Assembly (NCBI GenBank): GCA_017504435.1
Contig: JAFVRD010000053.1
Coordinates: forward strand, 166,884-230,883
Reading direction: 5' to 3'
Source of the DNA: Lentisphaeria bacterium
GTDB lineage: Bacteria; Verrucomicrobiota; Lentisphaeria; Victivallales; Victivallaceae
Length of the DNA stretch: 64,000 nt
Below, piece after piece: positions 42,745 to 51,742 of this stretch. A program made the position numbers and the translations under genes. Position 1 is the first letter of the stretch; each line of letters opens with the position of its first letter. The notes beneath the pieces were generated by a model. The model did no database searches. It was not told where the DNA came from and saw only the letters and a program-made list of their open reading frames with translations.

Positions 42745-45497
42745 AAAAAACTGTTTTTTTATGGTTGTGTTGTACGGTTTCTGTGCTGTCAGCTGCAGTG
42801 ATCACGCCGAATGTGAAACTGGAAGTTTCCGGTAAAAAACTGTATCTGCACAATTTGATGCAGCCGCGGTCATGGCACAAAGCGCAATTGCGTCCGTTCA
42901 TGTATGACGGCAAAATGAAAAAATATATTCCTGCAGACGTGACGGTTTCTGATTCTGACGGCGCAGTGACGCTGCATTGGGAAACCGAACAATGGCAATA
43001 TACCACCCGGTTTTCAGCAAAAAAGATGTTGATTCTAGGAGAATCGGTTCTGGTCAATAAAAGCGGAAAAGAGCTTTTTCTGGAACCGGGATTTATTGCC
43101 AAAGCCGATTTTTCAGAAGCACCGGAACTCTTTTGGGACGGTTTCGGAAAAATGCGGACTATAGGCAAAGAACCGCTGGTGCGTAACGGTATTAAAGGTA
43201 AATTGATGAAACATATCGCATCATCCGCAATACCGTTTGCCGGTTCTGCGGTGATGACCGGCAAAAGCGGGATCCATTTGGGGCATGTGATGTTTGATCC
43301 GGTCAGCTACAGTGCCAGTGGTTATGACCCGGTGAAAGGGGAATTGCGGTTCAGTCAGCGGGTGGCGGTCCATCCCGGTGAGACTCTGCAGCTCCGCTGG
43401 GTAGCCGGAGCGATGGATGCTTCATACGGCGGTGCGGAAGCGGCAGTTCAGCAGCACTATGATGCGTTTCCGGAATTGTGGACGGTTTCCGGTGGGCAGC
43501 AGAATCCTTATGTATGGGGGAATCATGCCCATTACCGCACCTGGTGGATAACTCCGGTTCCAGAAGAGGTGCGGCGGTACCGGATCAGTTGTGAATGGAC
43601 ATACACACCGTATAAACGTTCCGGAGACATGCTCTGCCGTCCGGAGCAGTGGGATTACCGTCCGAATAATCCATTCCGTAAAAAGACACCGCGTTTCGGC
43701 GGATATATGTTGGCGTATCCGGGAATGAGCAGAGAGGAGTTTTTGCAACTCCGCAAGGAACGTTATCTTAAATACGGCAAAAAGTACGGCTGGCTCTTTT
43801 ATAACAGCTGTTCGGGAACCTGGTGTGAGATCCAGCTTGCCAAAAGCAAATACCCGGATTCACTTACCGATGACACCAGCAGTCCGACATTGTTGAAAAG
43901 CTGGAGTACGGGGCACGACTGGGAAGTCCGGGTATTTCCGATGGGGACAAGTTTTGCTGCCGATTTCCGTGCTGATATGAAAAAACTCACTGAGGAATTG
44001 GATCTGCCCGGTTTTGCACTGGATTGCGGTTCCGGCGGGGTATATTATCGCGGACCGGCAGTGAAAAAACATCTTCCCGGCAGAGCATGGGATGACGAAG
44101 GAGTGTTTATTGACCAGAGTGTGGCGATCAATGATGAGGTGGATTATATCCATTCACTGCGTCCTGGCAGCATGAGTGTATTTATCAACGGCCCGCTGAA
44201 AGGAGATCTGGTCATGTATGAAGAAAGTCTGGTCGAGCTGGCAAAACTCCGGAATCTGATGCCGCTTGCCAAGTGGCACGCCGGTCCCCGGCCCACCGTC
44301 AGTCATGGTCATGGCTGGGAATACCGCAATATGGTTCCGGATTGGCGGAGCAAAACATCGGAAGAATTTTGTGATATTATCGGCAAAATGTCCGATCACA
44401 TGATTTTTTCCCAATTCCAGCTGGGCATCAATACCACTTATATTTCCATGTCCGGCAATCCTCAGCAGATCTATATTCTGCCGGAATATGAAGAGCTTAA
44501 GCGGGCAGGCTGGAATTCTCTGGTTCCATTGAAACTTGCCGATACGCTGTATGCGCCCTACCGGGGATGTTTCGGCAGCGGGCAGAACAGTTTCTTTTTC
44601 CTCGGCAACTCCCGTCCGGCGGAGTGCAGCGGAGAAGTCGTATTGGACAATGAATTGCAAAGCCGCCGTAAAAATACGGCTTTACTGGTAGTTCGCAAAC
44701 TCCGCAGCAAAGCTGAAACGGTCAACCGGATCAATGGCAGATATACGGCGTTTGATGCTGTGCTGCCCTCCCGCGTACCGGTGTTGTTTGAAACGGTTTG
44801 CGCGGTTGAAGGCGCAGAGAAGCTCTGTGCCGCTGTTTCCACAGAAAAACGCCTTGACAGGCAAAGCTGGAGCGTGGAGTTGAGTGATTGCAAACCATTC
44901 GCTGCAAAAGTGTTTCCCCGGGATATCCGCGGATTTACTCTGACCGGATTGGAGCTTAACGGCAAAAAACTGCTTCCGGGCGCAACGGTCACGCTGAAAT
45001 CCGGAGACAAACTGGTGGGAAATTATATTTCAGATACATTCCGGATCACCCGGGACGCATTGCATAAATTTCCGTTTACCAACGCTGACGGACGGATTTC
45101 GTGCCGGCTCCATGTTCCCGCCGGAGATCAGGGAGCCAAAGCTGGTGCGCAGCGGTTCAATGAGTTTTTCCGTTATTTGAAAAAGCAGAAGTTCCTTCCG
45201 GATGTAACACCGGCTCCGGTGACCTCCAATCAATCCAGTTTGCAGCGTGCCGATGTGATCGCATTTGCCACCGGAGCTGATGAAAACACCATTTCAGCTC
45301 TGCCGGGTGGCGGTATCATGCTTAAAGCCCGCAATGCTGATGAGTTGGAAAAACTTACCTGCATACTGCTGGATGAAATGGACAAACTTTATCCTTACGT
45401 CATACCGTTCGGACCGGTTATGGGGTTGAATCGGGAGATGATCTATTCGGCAAAAATGCAGGGAAAACATCTGCCGCAGCGTCCGTATTTTGAATGA
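42741..45497 (+). CDS. Large secreted glycosidase-like protein (918 aa)
   Basis: Starts at 42741 inside the end of the pilin-like gene, with signal peptide MKKTVFLWLCCTVSVLSAA. An N-terminal beta-sandwich runs to about residue 240 and a barrel-like central part covers about 260-640 (YLKYGKKYGWLFYNSCSGTWCE, LPGFALDCGSGGVYYRG near 427, PGSMSVFINGPLKGDLVMYEESL). A C-terminal alpha/beta domain ends LLDEMDKLYPYVIPFGPV. The same layout and ending occur in the 900-residue protein at 1812-4514. Asp near 428 and Glu in VMYEESL are catalytic candidates only. No GH family is claimed. Its operon partners are two esterases, which suggests acylated or uronic polysaccharide as substrate. Confidence 0.7.
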   Translation: MKKTVFLWLCCTVSVLSAAVITPNVKLEVSGKKLYLHNLMQPRSWHKAQLRPFMYDGKMKKYIPADVTVSDSDGAVTLHWETEQWQYTTRFSAKKMLILGESVLVNKSGKELFLEPGFIAKADFSEAPELFWDGFGKMRTIGKEPLVRNGIKGKLMKHIASSAIPFAGSAVMTGKSGIHLGHVMFDPVSYSASGYDPVKGELRFSQRVAVHPGETLQLRWVAGAMDASYGGAEAAVQQHYDAFPELWTVSGGQQNPYVWGNHAHYRTWWITPVPEEVRRYRISCEWTYTPYKRSGDMLCRPEQWDYRPNNPFRKKTPRFGGYMLAYPGMSREEFLQLRKERYLKYGKKYGWLFYNSCSGTWCEIQLAKSKYPDSLTDDTSSPTLLKSWSTGHDWEVRVFPMGTSFAADFRADMKKLTEELDLPGFALDCGSGGVYYRGPAVKKHLPGRAWDDEGVFIDQSVAINDEVDYIHSLRPGSMSVFINGPLKGDLVMYEESLVELAKLRNLMPLAKWHAGPRPTVSHGHGWEYRNMVPDWRSKTSEEFCDIIGKMSDHMIFSQFQLGINTTYISMSGNPQQIYILPEYEELKRAGWNSLVPLKLADTLYAPYRGCFGSGQNSFFFLGNSRPAECSGEVVLDNELQSRRKNTALLVVRKLRSKAETVNRINGRYTAFDAVLPSRVPVLFETVCAVEGAEKLCAAVSTEKRLDRQSWSVELSDCKPFAAKVFPRDIRGFTLTGLELNGKKLLPGATVTLKSGDKLVGNYISDTFRITRDALHKFPFTNADGRISCRLHVPAGDQGAKAGAQRFNEFFRYLKKQKFLPDVTPAPVTSNQSSLQRADVIAFATGADENTISALPGGGIMLKARNADELEKLTCILLDEMDKLYPYVIPFGPVMGLNREMIYSAKMQGKHLPQRPYFE

Positions 45498-45506
45498 GGT
45501 GAATAA

Positions 45507-46664
45507 ATGATAAAACGGATATTTTTCGCAGGATTAGGTGTATTGCTGCTCAATGGCTGTACTGCCTACCAATGCAGTATGAGCAAAGGATTCATCGGAC
45601 CGGATGTTCCGGAATATATTTTCAGCAACGGTTTGATCCGGATCAAAGTCGCATCCGGGATCGCCGGAATCGTCAGCGGTTTTGAATATCTCCCGGAAAA
45701 AAAACAGTTGTTTGAACCGCTGATTTACAAGGTCGAGAAACACGATCTGCTGCCGGACAGTGTCCATGCCTCTGTGACCGGAGGACGGGAACTGGTTTGG
45801 GGAGTAGGAAATTTCGGCAATGCCAAAATGACCGTACACCGTGTCCATGTGGAACCGGCAAAAACGTTTATAGAAATGAGTACCCGCTTTTTTCAGGGAG
45901 AAAATATCGAAGCCCGGAAGCGTGTCGAGATTCACTCTGGAACCTTGCTGGTGGATGTGACATTTACCATTGTCAACCGGAATAAAAAAATGCAGAAAAT
46001 GTCGTTGTGGAAACATCTGACCGCCAGAATAACTCCGGAAAAACGGGATACGATCCTGATCCCGGCGCGCGGCGGTATTGACCGGGTCGCCGGTAAAGCG
46101 GTATTGGAAATGGATGAAGATGTTATCTATCACGATTTTGCACCGGAACATCAGGCGGTGTTTATGGCTCCGCTGGCTCCGTGGATGGGCAGATGTTCTT
46201 CCGATGGTGTGAATCGCGGGACATTGGTGATGAGTTGTGATGAGATGCTGGGTCCGGAGGCATTTTTTTACAGTTGGAAATCTCCGGTGAATCCGCTCCA
46301 TACGGCAGAAATGGTTCTGCCGGGGTGTGAATTGCCATACCGGGGGAGCAAAACTTACCGCATCAGATATTACTTTTTCCCGCATTTGAAAGCGATCCGC
46401 GCACTCAGCGGCACCACCGGGATCGATATCGAGCCGGGTTTTGTGGTGTTGGAAAATGCCGTTGATGTTCCAGCGCGCAGTCTGACGCTTTTCTGCGGCA
46501 AAAAGGCTATCGGCAGTTATCGTATTCCGGCACTTGCCGCCGGAGAGGTTTACCGTATCGCGGTAGATACCGGATTTACCGGCAATGATATTTCATTGTC
46601 AGGTCAATGGGACAATAAAGAAAAGTTCAACCTTCCTAAAATCAAGGAGTCTGTAAAAAAATGA
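45507..46664 (+). CDS. Lipoprotein of unknown function
   Basis: A 385-residue protein with a lipobox (GVLLLNGC, Cys 18), so it is anchored to a membrane. The body is beta-rich, with a domain that reads like the supersandwich of aldose-epimerase-like or sugar-binding proteins (RIKVASGIAGIVSGFEYLPEKKQLFEPL, FIEMSTRFFQGENIEARKRVEIHSGTLLVDVTFTIVNRN). No catalytic motif is recognised. It lies in the carbohydrate operon, 9 bases after one gene and overlapping the next by ATGA. Confidence 0.75.
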   Translation: MIKRIFFAGLGVLLLNGCTAYQCSMSKGFIGPDVPEYIFSNGLIRIKVASGIAGIVSGFEYLPEKKQLFEPLIYKVEKHDLLPDSVHASVTGGRELVWGVGNFGNAKMTVHRVHVEPAKTFIEMSTRFFQGENIEARKRVEIHSGTLLVDVTFTIVNRNKKMQKMSLWKHLTARITPEKRDTILIPARGGIDRVAGKAVLEMDEDVIYHDFAPEHQAVFMAPLAPWMGRCSSDGVNRGTLVMSCDEMLGPEAFFYSWKSPVNPLHTAEMVLPGCELPYRGSKTYRIRYYFFPHLKAIRALSGTTGIDIEPGFVVLENAVDVPARSLTLFCGKKAIGSYRIPALAAGEVYRIAVDTGFTGNDISLSGQWDNKEKFNLPKIKESVKK

Positions 46665-47842
46665 AAAAATGTAAAGTTGCTGTTATCGGTTTCGGACAGC
46701 GTGGTTACACCTATGTCGAAATGTTGAGAAATACTGCCGGCGCGGAGCTGGTCGCATTGTGCGACAGTGATTTGAAACGCGCGGCGGCATTCGCCAAAGA
46801 GTTGAATGTGGAAAATATCCCCTGCTATGCCAGTGTGGAGGAACTTATCGCCAATGCTGATTTTGACGCGGCGGTCATCACGACTCCGGATTTCATGCAC
46901 CGGGAAGGCGCGATCGCCTGCTGCAATGCCGGAAAAAGCATCATGCTGGAAAAACCGATGGCTCCCACTGCCGGAGAGTGCCGCGACATTATCAATGCCT
47001 GTCTGAAAAACAAGTGTGTCATTCAGATCGGATTCGTACTGCGCAACCATCCGGTGTTCCGCCGGGTCATCGAGGTTGCCCGTTCCGGGGTGCTGGGACA
47101 GATTTTGAATATAACTTCCACTGAACACATCGGGGTGATGCACGGAGCAAGTTATATGCGCCGCTGGCACCGGAAACTTGCCAATTCCGGCGGTTTTATT
47201 CTTGCCAAATGCAGTCATGACATCGACATCATTTCCACGGTCGCCAACTCCAAAGCGACCCGGGTGGCATCTTTCGGTTCACTGGACTACTTTACGGAAG
47301 ATAAGCTCAAATACAACTACTGCTCCGAGTGTCCGGATAAAGATTGCCGTTACCGTTTTGCCGGTGAATTTGTCCGCATGACTCCGGACGAAAAGGCCAA
47401 CCATTCCGCCAAACCTTTTGATTTGTGTGTTTACAACAAAGATAAGGAATTGGTCGATCACGAAGTGGCGATCATTGATTTTGCCAACGGCATCAAAGCG
47501 AGCTTTACTTTGAATTTGTTTGCCAAAGTTCCGAAACGGACGATTTGTGTCGCCGGTACGGAGGGTATTCTCTATGCGGATACTGCCGAGGAGTGCATCC
47601 ATATCCACTACTCCAACGGCAAAGAATATGAGAGAATCGAATGCAAAGCCGATAATGATTCCGGTCACGGCGGCAGTGATCAGACCTTTTTGGATGACTT
47701 CATCGACTGCGTGATCAATGACCGTCCCTCCGAAGTCGATTACATGGCGGGACTTTCCTCCACTGTCATCGGCAATGCTATTGAAAAGGCGCGTCTGACC
47801 AATAAAGTCGTGGAGATCCCGGCGGAATCATATCAATTGTAA
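46661..47842 (+). CDS. Gfo/Idh/MocA family oxidoreductase
   Basis: A 393-residue NAD(P)-dependent enzyme. Rossmann start CKVAVIGFGQRGYTYVEML, then VITTPDFMHREGAIACCNAGKSIMLEKPMAPT, where EKP contains the family lysine, and SGGFILAKCSHDIDII with the catalytic His/Asp region. A Cys-rich insert (YNYCSECPDKDCRYRF) may bind metal. It probably oxidises or rearranges a sugar or uronate released by the operon's enzymes. Last gene of the operon, followed by a terminator. Confidence 0.88.
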   Translation: MKKCKVAVIGFGQRGYTYVEMLRNTAGAELVALCDSDLKRAAAFAKELNVENIPCYASVEELIANADFDAAVITTPDFMHREGAIACCNAGKSIMLEKPMAPTAGECRDIINACLKNKCVIQIGFVLRNHPVFRRVIEVARSGVLGQILNITSTEHIGVMHGASYMRRWHRKLANSGGFILAKCSHDIDIISTVANSKATRVASFGSLDYFTEDKLKYNYCSECPDKDCRYRFAGEFVRMTPDEKANHSAKPFDLCVYNKDKELVDHEVAIIDFANGIKASFTLNLFAKVPKRTICVAGTEGILYADTAEECIHIHYSNGKEYERIECKADNDSGHGGSDQTFLDDFIDCVINDRPSEVDYMAGLSSTVIGNAIEKARLTNKVVEIPAESYQL

Positions 47843-47861
47843 GTTCCGGTTCCATAAAGAC

Positions 47862-47898
47862 CAGCTCCGCAGCAGTATTCTGAAGCGGAGCTGTTTTT
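47862..47898 (+). terminator. Rho-independent terminator of the carbohydrate operon
   Basis: CAGCTCCGC (47862-47870) pairs with GCGGAGCTG (47885-47893), followed by five T. Confidence 0.9.
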
Positions 47899-47902
47899 AT
47901 AT

Positions 47903-49894
47903 TCAGCACTCTTCCAGAAACATGTATGATATTCCCTGACGTGATATTACCGAGAATTCATGTCCGTCCCGATCCAGCCATTTCCCCGGCGGCAGAGTCA
48001 GGCGTGTTACCAGCATCGGAACAGGGATTTTTTCTTTGAATAGCGGTATCGGAGAACCGTTTATGAGTTGTTCAGTTGTTCCTGCCGGTGTTTCCGGAGC
48101 TATACCTGCGGCAGCAGCTCCCAATTCTCCGGCAAGATGCGCCGCCGGTGAATTGGTTACCGGAAATGGGAACCGGGTGAAAATCCGGCAATCCGGCAGA
48201 TCGCGCAGCAATTCAAACCCGTGCCAGTGAGTGACAAAAAAGATCCTTTCGCCGTTGGTATAAGCCACAGTGATTTTGCGGCGGTATTCCTCCAGATGTG
48301 TTTCCGGGATGAATGCGGGAATCTCAAAACCGTTTTGCGGCGGCTCTGTCCATTTTGCATCCGGATGTGCCGACATCTGTTCAATGGCAAAGTCAACCAT
48401 TTTTACCGGAATATCCGGATGCGGTTCACAGTTACGCAGCCGGGGGGCGAAATATTCCCGGAACTCCCGGCGCATTTGTTTTAAGATCGCCGCCGGTACA
48501 AAGAAGTTTCCCGTCACAGAAACATTGATATTTGCAGTTGTAAATCCGGTGGTGATCCCGCCGGCAAAAGCCTGCCGGAGCTGATCTGTATTCAGAGGAT
48601 GTTTGTCGGCAGGAGCAAAGTTTCCCGGGCAGTGCCAGCGTCCGTCGATATTATCGATCGTTCCGGTAAATCCTGCCGGGGAAGCGGATATATTTATATT
48701 CACCGGCTGTTGAAATTCCGGCAAAGCCGCAGCACGCCGGGAAAAATCAAACCCGTTTTCACCGATGCGCCGCAAAATGTCACCGCTGGCGGCATGGAAT
48801 TTGCCGGGCAGGAAAACTTTTTCTCCGGAACGGACTTTCAAAACTTTTTTTCCACGTTCTTTTTCCATTGCAGTCAATGAAAAACTCTCATTATCCCCGC
48901 GGTTGATCCGGAGACGGTCACCGAGGTGCAGAGAGGTTTTGACTTTGACCAGCATGCCGTTACGTAAAACTTTTTCCACCGTTGCGGCGGCCTCTCCGAA
49001 CTCACCGCTTTGGCGCGGATCGATCAGAGTTTTCCAGTTGCTCCGGTGGTAAAATGCCGTTCCCGGATTTCTGCCCACGGCGGCACGCAGTAATGCCCCG
49101 GCTTCGGCAAATGCGGCTGCATCACCGGGATTGTCCAGTAAAATCCGGTATGCCCGGGCTGTTTTCCACACATAATCGGGGGTTCGCAACCGGCCTTCGA
49201 TTTTCAGGGAAGATACATTGCAGGTGCGTAATTTTTCAATAATGTCTGCTCCTGCCAGGTCGGCAGGAGAGAGGTAAAAACCCGGTTTCCCGGATTCCGG
49301 AGTGTAGAGTTTGCGGCACAACTGTCGGCATTGTCCCCGGTTGCCGCTGGCGTTGCAGAGCCGGGATGAGAGCAGGCACCTCCCGGAAAGAGAACAACAC
49401 AGCGAACCATGCAGAAACACCTCCAGTTCCACCGGAGTGTTTTTTGCCATCAACTGCAGTTCCTCCAAGGTTATCTGCCGTTCCAAAATGACCCGTTTGC
49501 AGCCGATCCGGGCGGCGCATTGCAATCCGGCAGAGTTGTGGATGCCCATTTGAGTGGAGGCGTGCAATGTCAATTCCGGAAAATATTTCCGTACCACCGC
49601 CGCGACTCCGGGGTCTTGTACGATCAACGCATCCGGGTGGAGTCTGGCAAGCATGCAGAGATGTTCAAACATTGCCGGCAGCTCATTTTCAAAAATGAGA
49701 GTATTGAATGTGACATAAACTTTTTTCCGGTGTTCTCCGGCAAAGCGGATCAGTTTGCCCAGGGATTCCGGAGTGAAATTTTCTGCCCGTTCCCGGGCAT
49801 TGAATTTTCCCAATCCGCAATAAACCGCATCTGCGCCGCCGTCAAAAGCCGCCAGTGCCAGTTCCGGATTTCCGGCAGGTGAAAGCAGTTCCAT
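47903..49894 (-). CDS. Peptidase U32 family protein (RlhA-like)
   Basis: A 663-residue protein. The N-terminal U32 domain is intact: MELLSPAGNPELALAAFDGGADAVYCGLGKFNARERAENF, TLHASTQMGIHNSAGL and the Cys cluster CCSLSGRCLLSSRLCNASGNRGQCRQLC. The length and the long C-terminal part fit RlhA, which hydroxylates a cytidine in 23S rRNA, better than the shorter TrhP or UbiU types. Function as an rRNA or tRNA hydroxylase is inferred. Last gene of the minus-strand unit from 51591, only 3 bases after rnhC. Confidence 0.85.
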   Translation of the reverse strand: MELLSPAGNPELALAAFDGGADAVYCGLGKFNARERAENFTPESLGKLIRFAGEHRKKVYVTFNTLIFENELPAMFEHLCMLARLHPDALIVQDPGVAAVVRKYFPELTLHASTQMGIHNSAGLQCAARIGCKRVILERQITLEELQLMAKNTPVELEVFLHGSLCCSLSGRCLLSSRLCNASGNRGQCRQLCRKLYTPESGKPGFYLSPADLAGADIIEKLRTCNVSSLKIEGRLRTPDYVWKTARAYRILLDNPGDAAAFAEAGALLRAAVGRNPGTAFYHRSNWKTLIDPRQSGEFGEAAATVEKVLRNGMLVKVKTSLHLGDRLRINRGDNESFSLTAMEKERGKKVLKVRSGEKVFLPGKFHAASGDILRRIGENGFDFSRRAAALPEFQQPVNINISASPAGFTGTIDNIDGRWHCPGNFAPADKHPLNTDQLRQAFAGGITTGFTTANINVSVTGNFFVPAAILKQMRREFREYFAPRLRNCEPHPDIPVKMVDFAIEQMSAHPDAKWTEPPQNGFEIPAFIPETHLEEYRRKITVAYTNGERIFFVTHWHGFELLRDLPDCRIFTRFPFPVTNSPAAHLAGELGAAAAGIAPETPAGTTEQLINGSPIPLFKEKIPVPMLVTRLTLPPGKWLDRDGHEFSVISRQGISYMFLEEC

Positions 49895-49897
49895 AAT

Positions 49898-50818
49898 TTA
49901 CAGTCCGGAGATTTCGTGCCACGTTTTAAAGTGGAGTTTTGCGCAGGAGCGGAAGAGTTCCGCGCCTTTTTCAGAAAAAAGTTTTTCAGCAGTGCTTTTT
50001 ACCCCCGGGCCGGCTCCTTTCGGCAGTGCGATCCCGGCGATCTCCTCAAGTTTATCCATGCCGCGCAAAAAACCTTCTCTGGCCAGAATACTTGCGGCGG
50101 CGACTGCCACATCGGCTTCCGCGCGCACCTGCTGTTCCATGATGATCTGCCGTCCCCGTTCCATGAGGGCGTTCCTGATGAGCTGTTCATTGCCGAATTT
50201 ATCTGACAACATCCGCGGGCAATCCGGACATTGTTCCAACAGATTTTCGATCACCCGGGCATGGCCCCATGCCAGCATACGGTTCAGGTTGCCGATTTTT
50301 GCATAAAGCCGGTTGTAAGTTTCCGGCATCAATGTCACCGTGGTAAATGCTCCCGGAGCAAGTTTGCGGATATTTTCGGCAAGTTTGATTATTTTTGCTG
50401 ATGAGTGGATTTGTTTGGAGTCACAAACTCCCAACTCCCGCAGAGCTTTGCCGGTTTCCGGAGTGACTGCCACTCCGGCAATGACCAAGGGACCGAAAAA
50501 GTCACCTTTTCCGCTTTCATCGATCCCGCCGTGAGGCGAGATCTCCTCTGCGACTGCAGCGGCGATATCCGGACGCTGGTAGGTGAATGTATGCAAAATT
50601 TCCGGTTCGAGGGTGTAGAGGACGAATTCTTCGGTTCCTTTGCCCTGAATGACCAGTTTCCCGCTTTCATAAGCGACGGCGGAGACTTTATCTCCGGATG
50701 CCTTGTACCGGGCGTAAGGAAGCGTGGAAAATTCCCAACCGCGAACTTCCAGCAGAATGCGCAGATTTTCTGATTGCTCCGCAGTTATATTGCAGACGAA
50801 ACTGTTGCTGCCGGCCAT
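49898..50818 (-). CDS. rnhC: Ribonuclease HIII
   Basis: A 306-residue RNase H. The N-terminal ~90 residues form the TBP-like substrate-binding domain of the HIII type. The catalytic domain starts GGIDESGKGDFFGPLVIAGVAV (D and E of the DEDD site). It continues with LGVCDSKQIHSSAKII, MLAWGHARVIENLL, MLSDKFGNEQLI and ADVAVAAASILAREGFLRGMD. It removes RNA from RNA-DNA hybrids. It lies between the Nif3-family and U32 genes, with 8- and 3-base gaps. Confidence 0.93.
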   Translation of the reverse strand: MAGSNSFVCNITAEQSENLRILLEVRGWEFSTLPYARYKASGDKVSAVAYESGKLVIQGKGTEEFVLYTLEPEILHTFTYQRPDIAAAVAEEISPHGGIDESGKGDFFGPLVIAGVAVTPETGKALRELGVCDSKQIHSSAKIIKLAENIRKLAPGAFTTVTLMPETYNRLYAKIGNLNRMLAWGHARVIENLLEQCPDCPRMLSDKFGNEQLIRNALMERGRQIIMEQQVRAEADVAVAAASILAREGFLRGMDKLEEIAGIALPKGAGPGVKSTAEKLFSEKGAELFRSCAKLHFKTWHEISGL

Positions 50819-50826
50819 AATTCACC

Positions 50827-51591
50827 TCACAGTCCGGTCGGAATTTCAGCGAAAACGGTTTCCAGACCGAATTTCTCTGAAATGAGTTTTTCCATGGCAA
50901 GCACTCCGGTGGTTTCACTGGCATAATGTCCCAATGCAATCACCGGGATGTCCAATTCCCGGGCGGGATGGTGCATGATATGTTCCATTTCACCGGTGAT
51001 CAGCAGCTCTGCTCCGGCAGCTTTGGCGGCGTAAATCGAATCAACGCCTCCGCCTCCTGAGACGACGGCGACTTTGCTTATCATCCGGTTCCGGTCGCCG
51101 CGGAGCAGCGGCTCAACTTCCAGAGCTCCGCTGAGCAATTCAGAAATTTCCGACAGCGGAGATGCTTCCGGCATGATGCCCTGAAAACCGATATAAACTC
51201 CGTCATACACAAAAAAAGGCTGCCGTTTTTCCAGGCCGATCAAATCACAGAGTACGGCGTTGTTGCCGTAAATCGCATGAGCGTCCAGCGGCAAATGGGC
51301 GGCATAAAGTGATATTCCGTTATTGAACAAAGTCCGGAATCTTGCCGCATCTGTGCCGGTCCACCGTTTCAAACCTCCGCCCCAGCTTATCCCGTGATGG
51401 ACAAAGATGAAATCCGCATGTTCAGCTGCCGCAGTTTCAAAAGTTTCCAGACAGCCGTCCACTGCAAAAAGAACTTTGTTCACCTCATCGTTTCCCTCGA
51501 CCTGCAAGCCGTTATTGGAAACATCACCGCTGAACTTTTCCAATTCCAGCACGGTGTCCAGAAAATGTGTCAATTCATCCCGATTTATCAT
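50827..51591 (-). CDS. Nif3-like dinuclear metal centre protein
   Basis: A 254-residue protein. DFIFVHHGISWGG supplies the paired His ligands, MPEASPLSEISELLSGALEVEPLLRGDRN and VAVVSGGGGVDSIYAAKAAGAELLITGEMEHIMHHPARELDIPVIALGHYASE complete the family pattern. Members form hexamers with a two-metal site; the reaction is not settled. First gene of the unit, with its own promoter. Confidence 0.92.
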   Translation of the reverse strand: MINRDELTHFLDTVLELEKFSGDVSNNGLQVEGNDEVNKVLFAVDGCLETFETAAAEHADFIFVHHGISWGGGLKRWTGTDAARFRTLFNNGISLYAAHLPLDAHAIYGNNAVLCDLIGLEKRQPFFVYDGVYIGFQGIMPEASPLSEISELLSGALEVEPLLRGDRNRMISKVAVVSGGGGVDSIYAAKAAGAELLITGEMEHIMHHPARELDIPVIALGHYASETTGVLAMEKLISEKFGLETVFAEIPTGL

Positions 51592-51633
51592 TTTTTACCC
51601 CCTGTTTTCCTGAATATTTTCTATTACGGGTGT

Positions 51634-51662
51634 AATATAAACTGACATTATCGTTAAATCAA
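51634..51662 (-). promoter_or_regulatory. Promoter for the Nif3-rnhC-U32 unit
   Basis: On the minus strand TTGATT (51657-51662), 17 bases, TATATT (51634-51639). It lies back to back with the serA promoter. Confidence 0.55.
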
Positions 51663-51672
51663 GCGAAAGTAC

Positions 51673-51701
51673 TTGCAAAAAACATTCTGAAATGGTATAT
51701 T
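51673..51701 (+). promoter_or_regulatory. Promoter for serA
   Basis: TTGCAA (51673-51678), 17 bases, TATATT (51696-51701), 41 bases upstream of the ATG. Confidence 0.7.
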
Positions 51702-51742
51702 ATAGAACAACAAACCTGTCAAAATAACCGGGAGAAGTGAAA